Source: Amphimedon queenslandica (lineage: Eukaryota > Porifera > Demospongiae > Haplosclerida > Niphatidae). Taken from it: a DNA stretch of 64,000 nt. The stretch's first letter is position 1, and each line of letters starts with the position of its first letter. The DNA lies in NCBI RefSeq assembly GCF_000090795.2, contig NW_003546390.1:42393-106392 (forward strand), written 5' to 3'. The notes beneath the pieces are model-generated. The model had not been told where the DNA came from. It did no database searches and saw nothing but the letters and a program-made list of their open reading frames with translations. This document shows positions 36,286 through 49,099 of this stretch, in pieces. The position numbers were made by a program, and so were the translations under genes.

Positions 36286-37394
36286 ATGGATGAACATGGT
36301 CTCCCCATAGTTGGGGCAGGATTAGACTATCAGAAGGTAAGGAGGGGGAGGGAGGGTTGCTCAAGGATTGTGTCTCTGCTTTAGGTAGAGTCACTCAACC
36401 ACAGGCAGACTCTAGTGATGCTCAACAAGTTTGTGATTCATACAGCAAAGTTTCTGAATCGCTTTTCATCAGTTTGTGAAGAAGTAAGAATAACAATAAT
36501 AATAATAATAACTGACTAACTTGTGAATTATTTCCAGAGGCTGTTAGATATATCACTAAGGATACAAAGACTGGACGTGTCTCTGAATATACTGGAAGCT
36601 AAACTGAATTCAATATCCAGTCTTGATGGTATCCAAGCAACCACTCAATACCAACCCCCAGAGGTACTAGCTAGTGCTGGTAGTGCCCCGCCCGCTCCTC
36701 AACCTGTCAGCCAGCCTGCCGCACCTGCTACTGGACCAGCCCCACCCCCTTCGTCTGGTGGGGCGGAGCCTATACCACCGCCTCAGGCAACTGAAGGTAA
36801 TCAATAATCACATGATCCTCACATGATGTCTGTATTATTATTATTATTAGGAGAGGAAACTGGAGCTGCTGGAGGAGGTGAGAGAGAGAGGGAGACAGTG
36901 ATTGGTTTTATTTTATAATGTCATAGGGATGAAGATAAAGGATCATCCTGACTTTCAGAGGTTCTTTAAAATGAAGAGACTCGTAAGACCAAGACACATA
37001 TACATACATGTTATAGAAAGTTTGAGCTGATTCCGATCAAATTTAGATTTTTTATGAATTTTTAAAGTTGCTCTAAAATTGGGCAAATGTCCAAAATGAC
37101 TAGGATAGAATTCCATTTTTATTACATTTCTTGTGTAGGGAGTCAATCCATTGCAAATTGCTATGGAGATGAAGAAACATGGATTCAATCCTGACCTACT
37201 AGAGTATGCCTGACCCTCCTCCCTCTTTATTTTATTTTTTATTTTATCTCAGAGATGAAGATGCTCCTGCTCCTACAGGAGGTGCGTCTGCTCCTAAGAA
37301 AGCAGCTGCTACTACTAGAGACTCTGATGATTCCTCAATGTCAGGATCAAGTGATGAGTCTGATGATGATAGTGACAGTTTTGGCTCCGATTGA
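36286..37394 (+). CDS. WASHC3: WASH complex subunit 3 (CCDC53)
   Basis: Coiled-coil subunit of the WASH complex, which drives Arp2/3 actin nucleation on endosomes. It starts MDEHGLPIVGAGLDYQK (human MDEDGLPLMGSGIDLTK), then NHRQTLVMLNKFVIHTAKF and LNRFSSVCEE (human LNQFVVHTVQFLNRFSTVCEE). The next exon reads RLLDISLRIQRLDVSLNILEAKL, followed by a Pro/Ala-rich linker, then DHPDFQRFFKMKRLGVNPLQIAMEM...GFNPDLLEDEDAP (human GLDPDLLERPDAP). The Ser/Asp-rich acidic end stops at 37392-37394. An intron near 37.0 kb holds a satellite copy. Confidence 0.92.
37005..37140. repeat. Satellite fragment in WASHC3 intron
   Basis: Contains TACATACATGTTATAGAAAG, TTTGAGCTGATTCCGATCAA and ATTTTTATTACATTTCTTGT, i.e. 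the dispersed satellite in reverse orientation. No intact palindrome. Confidence 0.75.
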
Positions 37395-37594
37395 TAGCTC
37401 AGCCAGCTGCAATTTTATATACTACCAGAGTGTAAATTATAAGTCTAGTATAATTATGTGTATTGTAATATCGAAATTATACGTGATCTTGTTTTTAAGT
37501 TTGCTTCTCTTTATCACAAAATAATTATAAAATAAAAAACAAACAAATAATAATTACAGCCAGCCGCTCACCGACCCGCCAAAAGAAATAAAAA

Positions 37595-37631
<37 letters not shown>

Positions 37632-37638
37632 ATCTTAG

Positions 37639-38911
<1,273 letters not shown>

Positions 38912-39425
38912 CCTAAAGACACAGAGAGAGAGAAGAAGATCAAGCAGACATTAAAGCAAAGGGGAGGGGTAACCACGCCTATAAGGATACCACCCATAAA
39001 ATCACGTGATGTGTGATTGCGCAATAAGTTATTAATAGTTATTAAATTAAATCACGTGACTTTACCGCCCAATTTTGAAAACTTGATGTCTACTCTGTTC
39101 ATGTAATAAAAACATCATGACAAGCAATTAGCATAATTACAGTTAACATTATGACAAATGACATGTTCTGTTTGTATTTTAATTGAACTGTTCAGTTTAA
39201 ATTGCAGTGATCACAGTGATGCGATCAACAAAACATGTTCTCTTGTATCAATTATGAAACCATAATGGGCTGCTATTATAATTGGTATAAAGTTTATGTA
39301 AGTAATTTCATTATTTGTGTACTGGCACGCCTTATTTGATGGAATGATATTTTTCAAAGAACCACAATCACTAACAGTATTCATTGGTTACAGTGTAGCC
39401 CTTTGGTCTTGTGAGTATAGTTTAT
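38912..39425. other. Spacer upstream of ATG5
   Basis: No gene recognised. The part from about 39100 onward is the 3' flank of the coiled-coil gene and is duplicated at about 40400-40640 (CATTATGACA..., ACATGTTCT/ACATATTCTG...TTTGTATTT). Confidence 0.5.
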
Positions 39426-39959
39426 CTATTCCGATTTTTCTTCTTTATCACTTGTTAACCAATAATTAACAATGTCAGTTACTCCTAGCTCTCTAAGTAT
39501 ATAGCTGCCCCAACTCTCACATTGCTTTTCCAACCTCTTTAACCTTTCATGAATTTTGTTAAACGTTTCGTTAAACTTTTCATTAAACTTTTCATCAAAA
39601 TTTTTGTCCCAGTCTTTTATTCTCAGCTCCGCAATTCTCTCATTGAGCTGTTTCAATTCCTGTTTTAAAAGTTTTCCATTACTGATTAATTCTATTATGT
39701 TCTCCTTGACCGATTCTTTAAAGTTTTCTGTATGTTCAATATGCTTGTTTATATCTCTTTTCAAAGAATCCAATTTGTCTGAATATTTTGCATCAATCTG
39801 TGCAATTTGATCCATAACCTCTTCCAGTATGTGTTAGTCTAGGATGAATCTAATATCCATTATCAATAAATACTTACCTTCCTCTTTATCAGCTTCATAT
39901 CTTACCATACCATATGCAATCCAACCAATTAGGGCTACAATTATGAAGTTACGTCTCAT
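39426..39959 (-). CDS. Small signal-anchored coiled-coil protein, copy 1
   Basis: Two exons, 39959-39878 and 39820-39426, give 158 residues with consistent phase. The first exon codes a short membrane anchor (MRRNFIIVALIGWIAYGMVR) followed by YEADKEE. The second starts EVMDQIAQIDAKYSDKLDSL and continues as a charged, heptad-like coiled coil (RDINKHIEHTENFKESVKEN, KLLKQELKQLNERIAELRIK, FDEKFNEKFNETFNKIHERL), ending LTSDKEEKSE. No known family recognised. It is likely anchored by its N-terminus with the coiled coil on one side. A tandem paralog lies at 40650-41129. Confidence 0.75.
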
Positions 39960-40649
39960 GTTTCTTAGCTGGATAATTGGAACTCAAGCAAATAGTCAGT
40001 ACCTGAACCACCTGAACACTGTTCTAGCTCACCGCCTTTTTTCTTGTTTGTTTAAAATTCCTGAGTATGTGGTTTGGACAGTACCCTCTCTTTTGTGTAG
40101 AGTTTACACAGTGTTACCCACGGGTTTGGTCATATGACAGGGCTCATACATACATGCATGTATTCGGAAAAGGTAATCTAGTCATTCAACTGAATGAAAT
40201 TCACAATACTGTTTCAATATAGTTGGTTTTTATGGAATAGCAAACCAATACACATAAGTATTAACTTTATTAAGTTCATTAGTTAGTGACGTCTTTTTTT
40301 TAATTTGTTTGGAAGTACAAGCGAAGAAAGACAATTTTGTATAAAATCACAGATCTGGTACAAAAATGAGCCTTTGGATTCTTGTAAGCTAAAATCAATT
40401 TACAAGTACAGTATAACATTATGACACACAACATATTCTGCTTGTATTTACATTGGATGGTTTAGTTCAAATTGGGTGATTACAATGATTCAAGGAACAG
40501 AACCTGTTCCCTGTTAGGAAACCATAATTATAATATTGGTGTAAATAATTTTATTGTATACATTATAACTGTATAGTGACACATTTTATGATCATTACAA
40601 TTAGTATTCATAAGCAACAGTGTAGGCCTGGGCCGTGAGTCTGTTTATT
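39960..40649. other. Spacer between the two coiled-coil paralogs
   Basis: Holds the promoter side of copy 1 and the duplicated 3' flank of copy 2. No other coding region recognised. Confidence 0.5.
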
Positions 40650-41129
40650 CTATTGAGGTGGTTTTCTTCCTGTTATCCAACTAGGTATACCTCCTAAGAT
40701 GAAGTTGGTCCAGGTCTGACAATTTTTGTCCAACTTATCAAGCTTTTTGCTGAAATTTTTTTGATAGTCATTAAACTTTTTGTTCCAGTCTTTTATTCTT
40801 ATATCAAGAGCTTGTTCCATTTCTGTTTTTACATTAGTGATTAATTCTTTTATGTCCTCTAACTCCTCTTTGACTAGCTTTTTAAAGCCTTTTGTATTAT
40901 GCTTGTTAATATCTCTTTTTAAAGAATCCAATTTGTCTGAATATTTTGCATCAATCTGTGCAATTTGATCCATAATTTCTTCCAGTATGTGTTAGTCTAG
41001 GATGAATCTAATATCTATTTTAAAGAAATACTTACCTTGCTCTTTATCAGCTTCATATTTTACCATACCATATGCAATCCAACCAATTATATATACACTC
41101 CAAACAATTGATGTATACTTAAGCCTCAT
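40650..41129 (-). CDS. Small signal-anchored coiled-coil protein, copy 2
   Basis: Two exons, 41129-41036 and 40978-40650, give 140 residues. Anchor: MRLKYTSIVWSVYIIGWIAY, then GMVKYEADKEQ. The start of exon 2 (MDQIAQIDAKYSDKLDSLKR, DINKH) is identical to copy 1, after which the coiled coil is shorter and diverged (KGFKKLVKEELEDIKELITN...KLDKLDKNCQTW). It ends ILGGIPSWITGRKPPQ. Sharp loss of identity after the first 25 residues of exon 2 suggests either a recent duplication with change in the coil or local conversion. Unknown function. Confidence 0.75.
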
Positions 41130-41763
41130 CTTAATGTTGCCTGGAACAGAGCTGTCATTACAATGTAATAATACAATGTAGCTTACTATCTTCTTCCTCC
41201 TTTCTTTCTTTCAATTTCCTCCCACTATATGCGGTGTAACCACAATCAGTGTGGGTTACACTTGATCTATATAGTGTAGCCCACAAGTATGGGATCTATA
41301 GTAGTCAGTGTACTGTGAATTTGAAATTGATATTGATTGAGAATAATACTGCTGAATTCATTGAGTAACAATAATGGTGTATTGCTTGTATGATACAGCT
41401 ATAATTATTTAATTATGTAGCCATTCCATTTGACATGTATATGTTCTTCCAGTAATGTTTTTTTTCTTTTCTACCTATAGCCCGACTCCTTTTGGCCTTT
41501 TCTTGATATGGTTTAGACAGAGCAACCCACAAATAAACAGTGTTTATATTAGGTGATTTGGTAGCATTAAAGTCTTAAGAAATCTCAACTGAAATACTGT
41601 ACAATAATACAAATGATATTTACAAAAATGATACTGCTGAATTGATGATAATACAAGCTTTGTTTTATGATACAACATTATAACTACAGTTACTATAGTA
41701 CATATTTACAATGTATAAATGGAAAAATTCTCATGTATACATGTACCTCCTCTTGAAATTATC
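41130..41763. other. Spacer between coiled-coil copy 2 and RTK1
   Basis: No gene, repeat or RNA recognised. AT-rich; must hold the promoter of the coiled-coil gene and the 3' UTR of RTK1. Confidence 0.45.
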
Positions 41764-43469
41764 TCAGCAAATTTCTTCAACAAATTTCTTGTAAATAACA
41801 AAAAGACGTGAATAGATCTCCTCAAAATCGGCTCTCACTTGAGGTGAATGAACAAAACACCTTCTCAATACAGCATAGACCTCAGTGGGGCAGGACTCCG
41901 GCTTTTGAAGAACCTCTCTCTCCTCACCTTTAACAGCATCAGCTATAACCTCATCATCTTGAAGGTGAGAATAAGGCAGTGAACGACACAACATGAATAC
42001 TTCCCAAACTGTAACACCAAAGGCCCAGGAATCAGACTTGACTGAGAACTGTCCATAATAAGTCTCAGTGGACATCCATCGTATCGGTAGTATCAACTGT
42101 CCTGCCACACAGTAATAGGAGGACTCATAAAGACTCCGGCTCATTCCAAAGTCTGAGATCTTTGTCACAAAGTCTCGACCAACTAGAATGTTACGAGCAG
42201 CAAGATCACGATGGACGAACCTCTTGTTAGCAAGATAGCGCATTCCACTGGCAATCTGTACTGTAATGTAGAGTAGAATAACTGGAGATATGTGGTCACT
42301 GGATACAGTAGCTGAGTTTGGCTGTAGCTCCAGTTGACGGAGGAATTGATGTAAGTCACCATTCTCCATGTACTCAATCACAATGAATGGAGACTCATCG
42401 GTCAAACTAACTGCCAACAGACGAACAACGTTAGCGTGTTGGAGGTGCGACATGAACTTGATCTCTTGATTGAAAGCATCTCTCAACTCAGGACTAGCCT
42501 CTGGTTTAAGCTGTTTCATAGCAACAAGGATGCTCTTGTTTCTATCGGTGTCTTCATTCAATTTGAGATCTTTAAGGCTCACGTTTACCGTCCCGGCTAG
42601 AAATATTTTTCCAAATCTTCCGTGACCTAATTCGTCCAATATTTGCAGACACTGCGGCGGAATATGGAACAACTGCCGAGCCAGCAAATTACTGCCGGTC
42701 TTATATATCGGAGCATATGGGAGGGCCTTTTGGTCACTAGGGGGAGGAGCTTGGTTGCCATGGAGCATAGAAGGCTCAAGTACTTCAGTATAGATGTGGT
42801 CAAAGTCTTTAGTGGCTAAGTCGGCAGTTGAGATTGGCGGAACAAGAGGGAGGGAGGAGCGTCTGCGAGAGCGAGGGGGAGGAAGGGGAGGTCCCTCGTT
42901 CAACTCAAACTTGTCTTCGTACGGATTAAACGAGAACGAATTGCCGTGGTTACCATTGTTACCACTCCTCTCCATAGTGTTAGGCTTAGACCCAGTGGTT
43001 ATCACAGGTTCCTCGTAATTACTAAACAATGGAGAGAGAGGAGGCAGTGATGATTGTATAAAGTGGACGGTTGGAGGAGGGAGGGCTGGATAAAAAGCAT
43101 CAGCCACAGAATCATAAGATAATAGTTCTTGTGGATCAGTACTCAAACCACCTCCATCTTGAATAACATCGTAATGTCCTTCATTCAACTCTTGATCACT
43201 TTTATCAACTCCTTCTTCTCCTCCTTTCCTCTTCCTCCTGTCACTAACATTGCAAAGACAGACACATACCAATATCAAGGCAGCTGCAACTGCCATTAGT
43301 GACAGAGTAGCGGCAACTATTGCAAATGTTAGTAGCAGCCACCTGTTACCAAAAGGGTCAGAATCTTGTCCACTGCTTGTAGGAGAAGCAGTTGGAGAAG
43401 ATTGGAAAGAGTCAGGAGGACTACTTGAAACAGTAGGAGACGCTATATCACTGGAAGCATTAGCAGCAT
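41764..43469 (-). CDS. Receptor tyrosine kinase module 1 (TM + kinase exon, no own ectodomain seen)
   Basis: One exon with a phase-1 acceptor at 43469. It codes a Ser/Thr/Pro stalk, membrane helix (LLLTFAIVAATLSLMAVAAA and following), a long tyrosine-rich juxtamembrane part (YDSVADAFYPALPPP, DHIYTEVLEPSML, PYAPIYKTG) and a tyrosine kinase. Kinase motifs: GHGRFGKIFLA, VAMKQLK, FVHRDLAARNILVG, SDFGMSRSLYESSYY, ILPIRWMSTETYYG, DSWAFGVTVWEVF; ends KKFVEEIC. It is closest in pattern to DDR kinases (YMENGDLHQFL, DFGMSR, LPIRWMS). The catalytic set looks intact. No signal peptide or Ig exon lies between it and the stop of RTK2 at 44758; only satellite is there. See the finding on shared exons. Confidence 0.85.
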
Positions 43470-43529
43470 CTAGATATTAATAAAGAAAAATTAATAATTT
43501 ACAGTATGTTGAATTATTACAAGTTAAAA

Positions 43530-44625
43530 CTACAAACAGGACTGGTCATAACTTGAAAAATTTAAGCTGGAATCACCTCAAACTTTCTACATAGCATAAA
43601 AACATCAATATGCATCTGAAAATGTAATAAAAATTTCGGGTCATTTTTTGGCCGATTTTTGGAAAAAAACCATGGGCTATAGCACAGGGTATTTTTCAGA
43701 TTTTTGTCGTTTTCTTAAAATGGCCGTAACTTGAAAAATTGAAGTCGGAATCACCTCAAACTTTCTACACAGCATTAGTACATCAATATGTGTCAGAAAA
43801 TGTAATAAAAATTGGGGATCATTTTTTGGCCATTTTTTGGAAAAACCATGGGCTATATAGTACAGTGTATTTTTCAGATTTTTGCTGTTTTCTTAAAATG
43901 GCCGTAACTTGAAAAATTGAAGTCGGAATCACCTCAAACTTTCTACACAGCATAAAGACATCAATATGTATCAGAAAATGTAAAAAAAATTTGGGGTAAT
44001 TTTTTGGCCATTTTTTGGGAAAAACCATGGGCTATAGTCTTGGGTATTTTTCAGATTTTTGACATTTTCTTAAAATGGCCGTAACTTGAAAAATTGAAGT
44101 CGGAATCACTTGAAACTTTCTACACAGCATAAGGACATCAATATGTATCAGAAAATGTAATAAAAATTTCGGGTCATTTTTTGGCCATTTTTTGGAAAAA
44201 ACCATAGGCTATAGCCTTGGGTATTTTCAGATTTTTGACGTTTTCTTAAAATGGCCATAACTTGAAAAATTGAAGTCGGAATCACCTCAAACTTTCTACA
44301 CAGCATTAGTACATCAATATGTGTCAGAAAATGTAATAAAAATTGGGGGTCATTTTTTGGCCATTTTTTGGAAAAACCATGGGCTATAGTACAGTGTATT
44401 TTTCAGATTTTTGCTGTTTTCTTAAAATGGCCGTAACTTGAAAAATTGAAGTCAGAATCACTTCAAACTTTCTACACAGCATAAAGACATCAATATGTAT
44501 CAAAAAATGTCAAAAATTTTGGGGTAATTTTTGGCTATTTTATTTTTCAGATTTTTGCCATTTTCTTAAAATGGTTGTAACTGTAACAATTTCTTTAAAA
44601 TTACATCAAAAAGTAGTAAAAATTT
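43530..44625. repeat. Satellite array upstream of RTK1 kinase exon
   Basis: About six tandem monomers of the 177-base satellite (GCCGTAACTTGAAAAATTGA, GGAATCACCTCAAACTTTCT, CCATGGGCTATAG...). It fills nearly all the space between the RTK1 exon and RTK2, in the same orientation as the 10.4 kb array. Some units are shortened, and the last one decays near 44560. Confidence 0.9.
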
Positions 44626-44757
44626 AAAAAAATAATAAATTTTGAATAGACAGAGCGAGAGAAAGAAAACTACAGCATATGTGTGTGTAAGCACTGGACA
44701 AATGGATAAAACCTAATAATAATAATAATAATAATAATTAGCAAGAGTAGCTCCAGT

Positions 44758-47700
44758 CTACACAGCCTGACTAGTGTATGTCATATACAAACGCGAATAG
44801 ATCTCCCCAAAGTCGGCCCTCATTGCGGGGTCATGTACCCAACACCTCAACATCACATCATAAACCTCTCTCGGACATGCCTCCGGTTTAGGGAGGAGCT
44901 TCCTGTTTGGCCCCCTAATGGCATCTTGTATCACCTCCTCGTCTGACATCTCATCATAAGGATCACACATAGCAAGAGTGTAAACCTCCCACAGTGTTAC
45001 CCCAAAGGCCCACGTGTCCGATTTAACTGAAAACTTTCCATAGAAAGTCTCGCAAGCCATCCACCGGATAGGAAGCACTAGGGTACCCTGGACCCGGTAA
45101 TACGCCGACTCATATAATCTACGGCTCATCCCAAAGTCGGATATCTTGACAATAAAGTCCTTTCCGACTAGACAGTTCCGAGTGGCTAGATCCCGATGAA
45201 CAAACCTCCTGGAGCCCAGGTAGTGCATTCCACTTGATATCTGAACCCCAATGTAGAGTAGTATGATCGGAGTGATCTCCCAGTCACCTAGCCCTGTCAC
45301 AGTATCAGGTACCAGAGTGTGCTTCTGCAGGAACTGGTTCAAGTCTCCATTCTCCATATACTCCATCATTATGAAGTGTTCCCCTACAGTGCAAACTGCC
45401 AACAGTCGGACCACGTTGTCGTGATTCAGTCGAGACATGAACTTCACTTCCTTATCAAAAGCTTCTAACAGCCCGGTCTCAGCGTTGGTCTTCAGTTTCT
45501 TAATGGCGACTAGAATAGACTGGGACCTATCTGTTAGGGTTTCACTTAGTTTCATATCCACAAGACTCAAGTGTCTTGTACGTGCTAGTATAACTTGACC
45601 AAACTGACCGTTTCCGAGTTTACGTATTTCAATGACATTATCACTGGTCACCTGAAGGAGGGACTCAGCTGCTGCCAGTGGCTTTGGATCATCGTAAATA
45701 GCACTGTAGGGGAGACCCTCGTCATGGGCCTCTCTCTCTGAGATACTAAGCATTGTAGCTGGTTCTATTGGCTCCGAGTATATCTGATCATAATCATTAT
45801 CGACAACATTATAAGGGGCGAGGTCTTCCTCGGTGAATCCATCTTGGTATATCGGGTGGAGATCAGGAGGATTCTGAGCATCCTGTCTCTGTAATGAGCC
45901 ACTCAGTACATCGTGAGGTGATGGTACAGACTGAACACTGATTCCACTGGCTCCTGGTAGTCCATTGGAAGCAGCTGCCACTGACTGGAGCATATTCACG
46001 GAATCATAATATGTCTTTCGTTTTGGTTTACGAGCAGTCACAGGAGGGGGGCCCCCTCCTCCTCTCTCCGGGGGTATAACCCGTGGGTTACCCTCAGGGG
46101 CTCCAGTGGTTGGTACGTCGTACTGTACCGTGGACGATGGTAACTGGTGAGTCTGTGATCGCTGGAGTAGGTCAGGCAGTTCGGCGGATCGACCACTTTT
46201 AGTGTAACTGCCACTCTGAGAGTGAGTCCTCATTGGGACTGGAGGGGGTGGATCCTCTATCTTAACCTCTGGTTCATTATTATCCACAGCTGCTGGTAGG
46301 TAGGTTACTGTAGCTCCTCCAGTTGGTTGTACAAACACATCAGTCCTTCTACAGCGATGACAGGCCACGGCAATTATTATTATAATTAATATTATAACAA
46401 TTAGCCCGAGGAACCCAGCGACAGCTGCTATTATGATTGTTAGTAATTGATTGTTGTCACCTCCTGAACTATTGCTCCCTCCATTATTGGCAGTATCTAC
46501 AGTGTGTGTGTGTGTGTAATGGAGAAATAGTGTAATATCAGTACTTGTATCATATCAGCCATTATCGGACATGCCAGCAGATCTCTTACTGTGGGTGTGG
46601 TTTATCCAACACCCACACATTTAATTAAATTTTAATCTGCAAACATGGCATGTGTGATAATGGCCAATATAGCGATTGCAATAAATAAAATATTTTAAGT
46701 GATTTTTGTTGATATTACACTCTTTCTCCATTAATATACACAAGCACACACTTTGAATGAGAGGGAGATTTTGCAGCTGCTCCATAGGAACTATAAACTA
46801 GCCCATACAAGTTAGCCAATTACCACTGTATATACAATGGGTAGTAGTGGTTGTTAACATGAAATTAACAGCTGCTATAGAGTACCAATTGATACTTCAA
46901 GTGGTACAGGATTGTGATAAGGACTGCCATTAAGACAGTTAATGTAATAAAAGAGAGGGAGAGAGTGGAGGGAGGAAGAGTGAAATGTCACAATACAAGA
47001 GGAGCCAGCATTCCCTGCCACACCTAACATCCTAATATGGTAATATTAAACCAATAACCAATTATAACTTATTAGACCAAGTGACTGATGTACACACAAG
47101 ATCATGTATATACACAGGCAAGGTCAGAGTCTAATGAACAACTGAATGACAACTGATCCTTAATAGCATCAGAATATATAAGTATTAATTAGTGTTAAAG
47201 GTTTGTGTGTACTATCCATTATAAGGATGAGGTAATTTACTATACTCCTGTATTCACAAGAGATCCCATATTAGTACAACCGTTTGATTAGGTGAGGGCC
47301 CTTAAGTAACCAAAGGTGTGTGAACAGGATAATGACATACTTAAAATATCAACAACACCTTCAGTACAAATCATTTCATCTCTGTCTTTTAACTCACCGT
47401 TTTTAACTGTTAGTTGAACTGATCTTGTCAAGTGACAGTATCCTTCAATCCTACACTGGTACTGCCCTGAGTCCTGTACTGTGGGAGATGATATGACCAG
47501 GACTCCAAGGACACTGCTACTGGTTCCGTCCTTACTCTCTTTCTGAGCCCTCCTCCACCCATCCCTGTACACTATAGAGTATCGACCAGTGTTAGTCAAT
47601 CGGGTGCCGTTACGGTACCAGTGTAAAGAGGACTGCGGTGGTACATAGCCGGCCATGTCACAAGAAAGTTCTGCAGCTGGTGAACTAGTAGTAGCATTAA

Positions 47701-48796
47701 CGGTTGGATGAACAGTGTTGAGATGCACTAGATAAGGAGAGATAGAGAGAGAAGAGATATGATATCATTTCTGTTCATGTTAGCAGACAACTGCTCTGAT
47801 TCAATACAACTCAGCAGCTGCTGGCTGTTAACAGACTGTAATGGCTACACTCTTTCTAGTTACAATTAGCCAACAGGATATTGAGTCTTTCTCCAATGAC
47901 AAAAGACATTACAGTTTTAATAAATAAAGCAATAATAAGGAATGGTTGCTGTAGAGATAAAGAACTCTCCGTGGCACAAAGTATTAAAGTTTTAAGTATC
48001 AAAAAACTAACAAAATTTAAAATGTAAACTTCGTTGCGAACAAGGAAGGTGAAATTTAAACAACCTCCTACTGGATAAGGACATAAACAACACTCACTCA
48101 CTCACTAACTTTGTCCTCTTTTGGTAATAATTTAAATATTAATGAACCAAAACAACCCACAACCTCTTGATGTACGTGTACTGATAGACTATGGTATACA
48201 GGAGTAACGCTAAAGGTCTCATCACTTTTAGATGTCAATTTACAATAACACAGTAACATGATCCCTAGCTACTGGGTATATCCCTGCAGTAATTGAATTA
48301 TTGTCTCACCTAACAGATGGAGATTAGTCCTGGCTGACGTCCAATTAGAAGATGAGTTACCTTTGTCCCTCACTTGACAATAGTAAGTACCATTGTCTGT
48401 GTACATTGCTGGTAGGATGGTCAGTGTCGTTGTGAAACTGGTGTCATTGCTGGATGTAGTGTTGAGAATGGATAAACGTCCGCTAGAATTATTCTCAGTG
48501 GATGAGTACGTAATTCCGTCATGAATCCATCTCAGTTCAACCTGATCAATGGATTGGTTTACCATACAGACCATTGAAACGATGATTGGGAGAGAGGTAG
48601 TGTTACTGCCAAACGTGTAAACTGGCTTCATCTCTTTAATTGGAGCTGAAGAAACATCTACAGCAAAGAGAGAGAGAGAGAGGAAGGGTTGTTATTATTA
48701 TGATGATGAAGGCTTGTTATGATATCTCTTACTTGTGAACAAGAGGATTGCTGCTGCTGAGAAAACAGCAAACAAGAGCTTCAGTGTAGACTCCAT
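44758..48796 (-). CDS. Receptor tyrosine kinase 2: signal, two Ig domains, TM, kinase
   Basis: Four exons with consistent phases give 826 residues: 48796-48733 (signal MESTLKLLFAVFSAAAILLF), 48657-48310 (Ig 1, VSMVCMVN...DNGTYYCQV), 47727-47398 (Ig 2, AELSCDMAGY...DSGQYQCRI) and 46496-44758 (TM, juxtamembrane, kinase). TM helix near 46440-46370 (LLTIIIAAVAGFLGLIVIIL). Juxtamembrane tyrosines: YYDSV, PIYQDGF, DYDQIYSEPIEPATML, PYSAIYDDP. Kinase: GNGQFGQVILA, VAIKKLK, FVHRDLATRNCLVG, SDFGMSRRLYESAYYRVQG, LPIRWMACETFYG, DTWAFGVTLWEVY. FVHRDLATRNCLVG and DFGMSR..Y are DDR hallmarks, but no discoidin domain is present. The whole intracellular part is one exon. Long intron 46497-47397 holds only a GT repeat near 46502. 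Confidence 0.88.
46497..47397. other. RTK2 intron
   Basis: About 900 bases between the Ig 2 exon and the TM/kinase exon. A (GT)n run lies at about 46501-46519; otherwise nothing coding is seen. Confidence 0.5.
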
Positions 48797-49099
48797 TTTA
48801 ACTAAAGTGCTTCCAAGCGGGAAGATGGACTCCTCTCTTTTGATAGAGCTCACTTAGAACTGATACGAGGCTTTTAAAGAATCATAAATGAGCTTCGCGT
48901 ACCTTCTACCAAGAGGAAGAGAAAGAGGTGATCTATGACCGCAAGGGACACTCAGTGATTGCATCCGGTTAGGCAAGTAACAATCGTGGGTGTTAGTAAA
49001 TACAACTTTGCTGTACTTCAAACTTTTTTGCTTGCAAAAATAACAAAATCACATAAAAATAAAACAAAATTAGATTTCCACACAAAACAAAAGTTCAAA

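Noticed and set aside
43819-44028. Minus frame in the satellite (MVFPKKWPKNYPKFF)
   Set aside because: Repeat-derived; the same words recur in each monomer and are broken in most.
46380-46500. Independent small gene upstream of the RTK2 kinase frame
   Set aside because: It is the stalk and membrane helix of the same exon; the kinase frame simply has its first Met after the helix.
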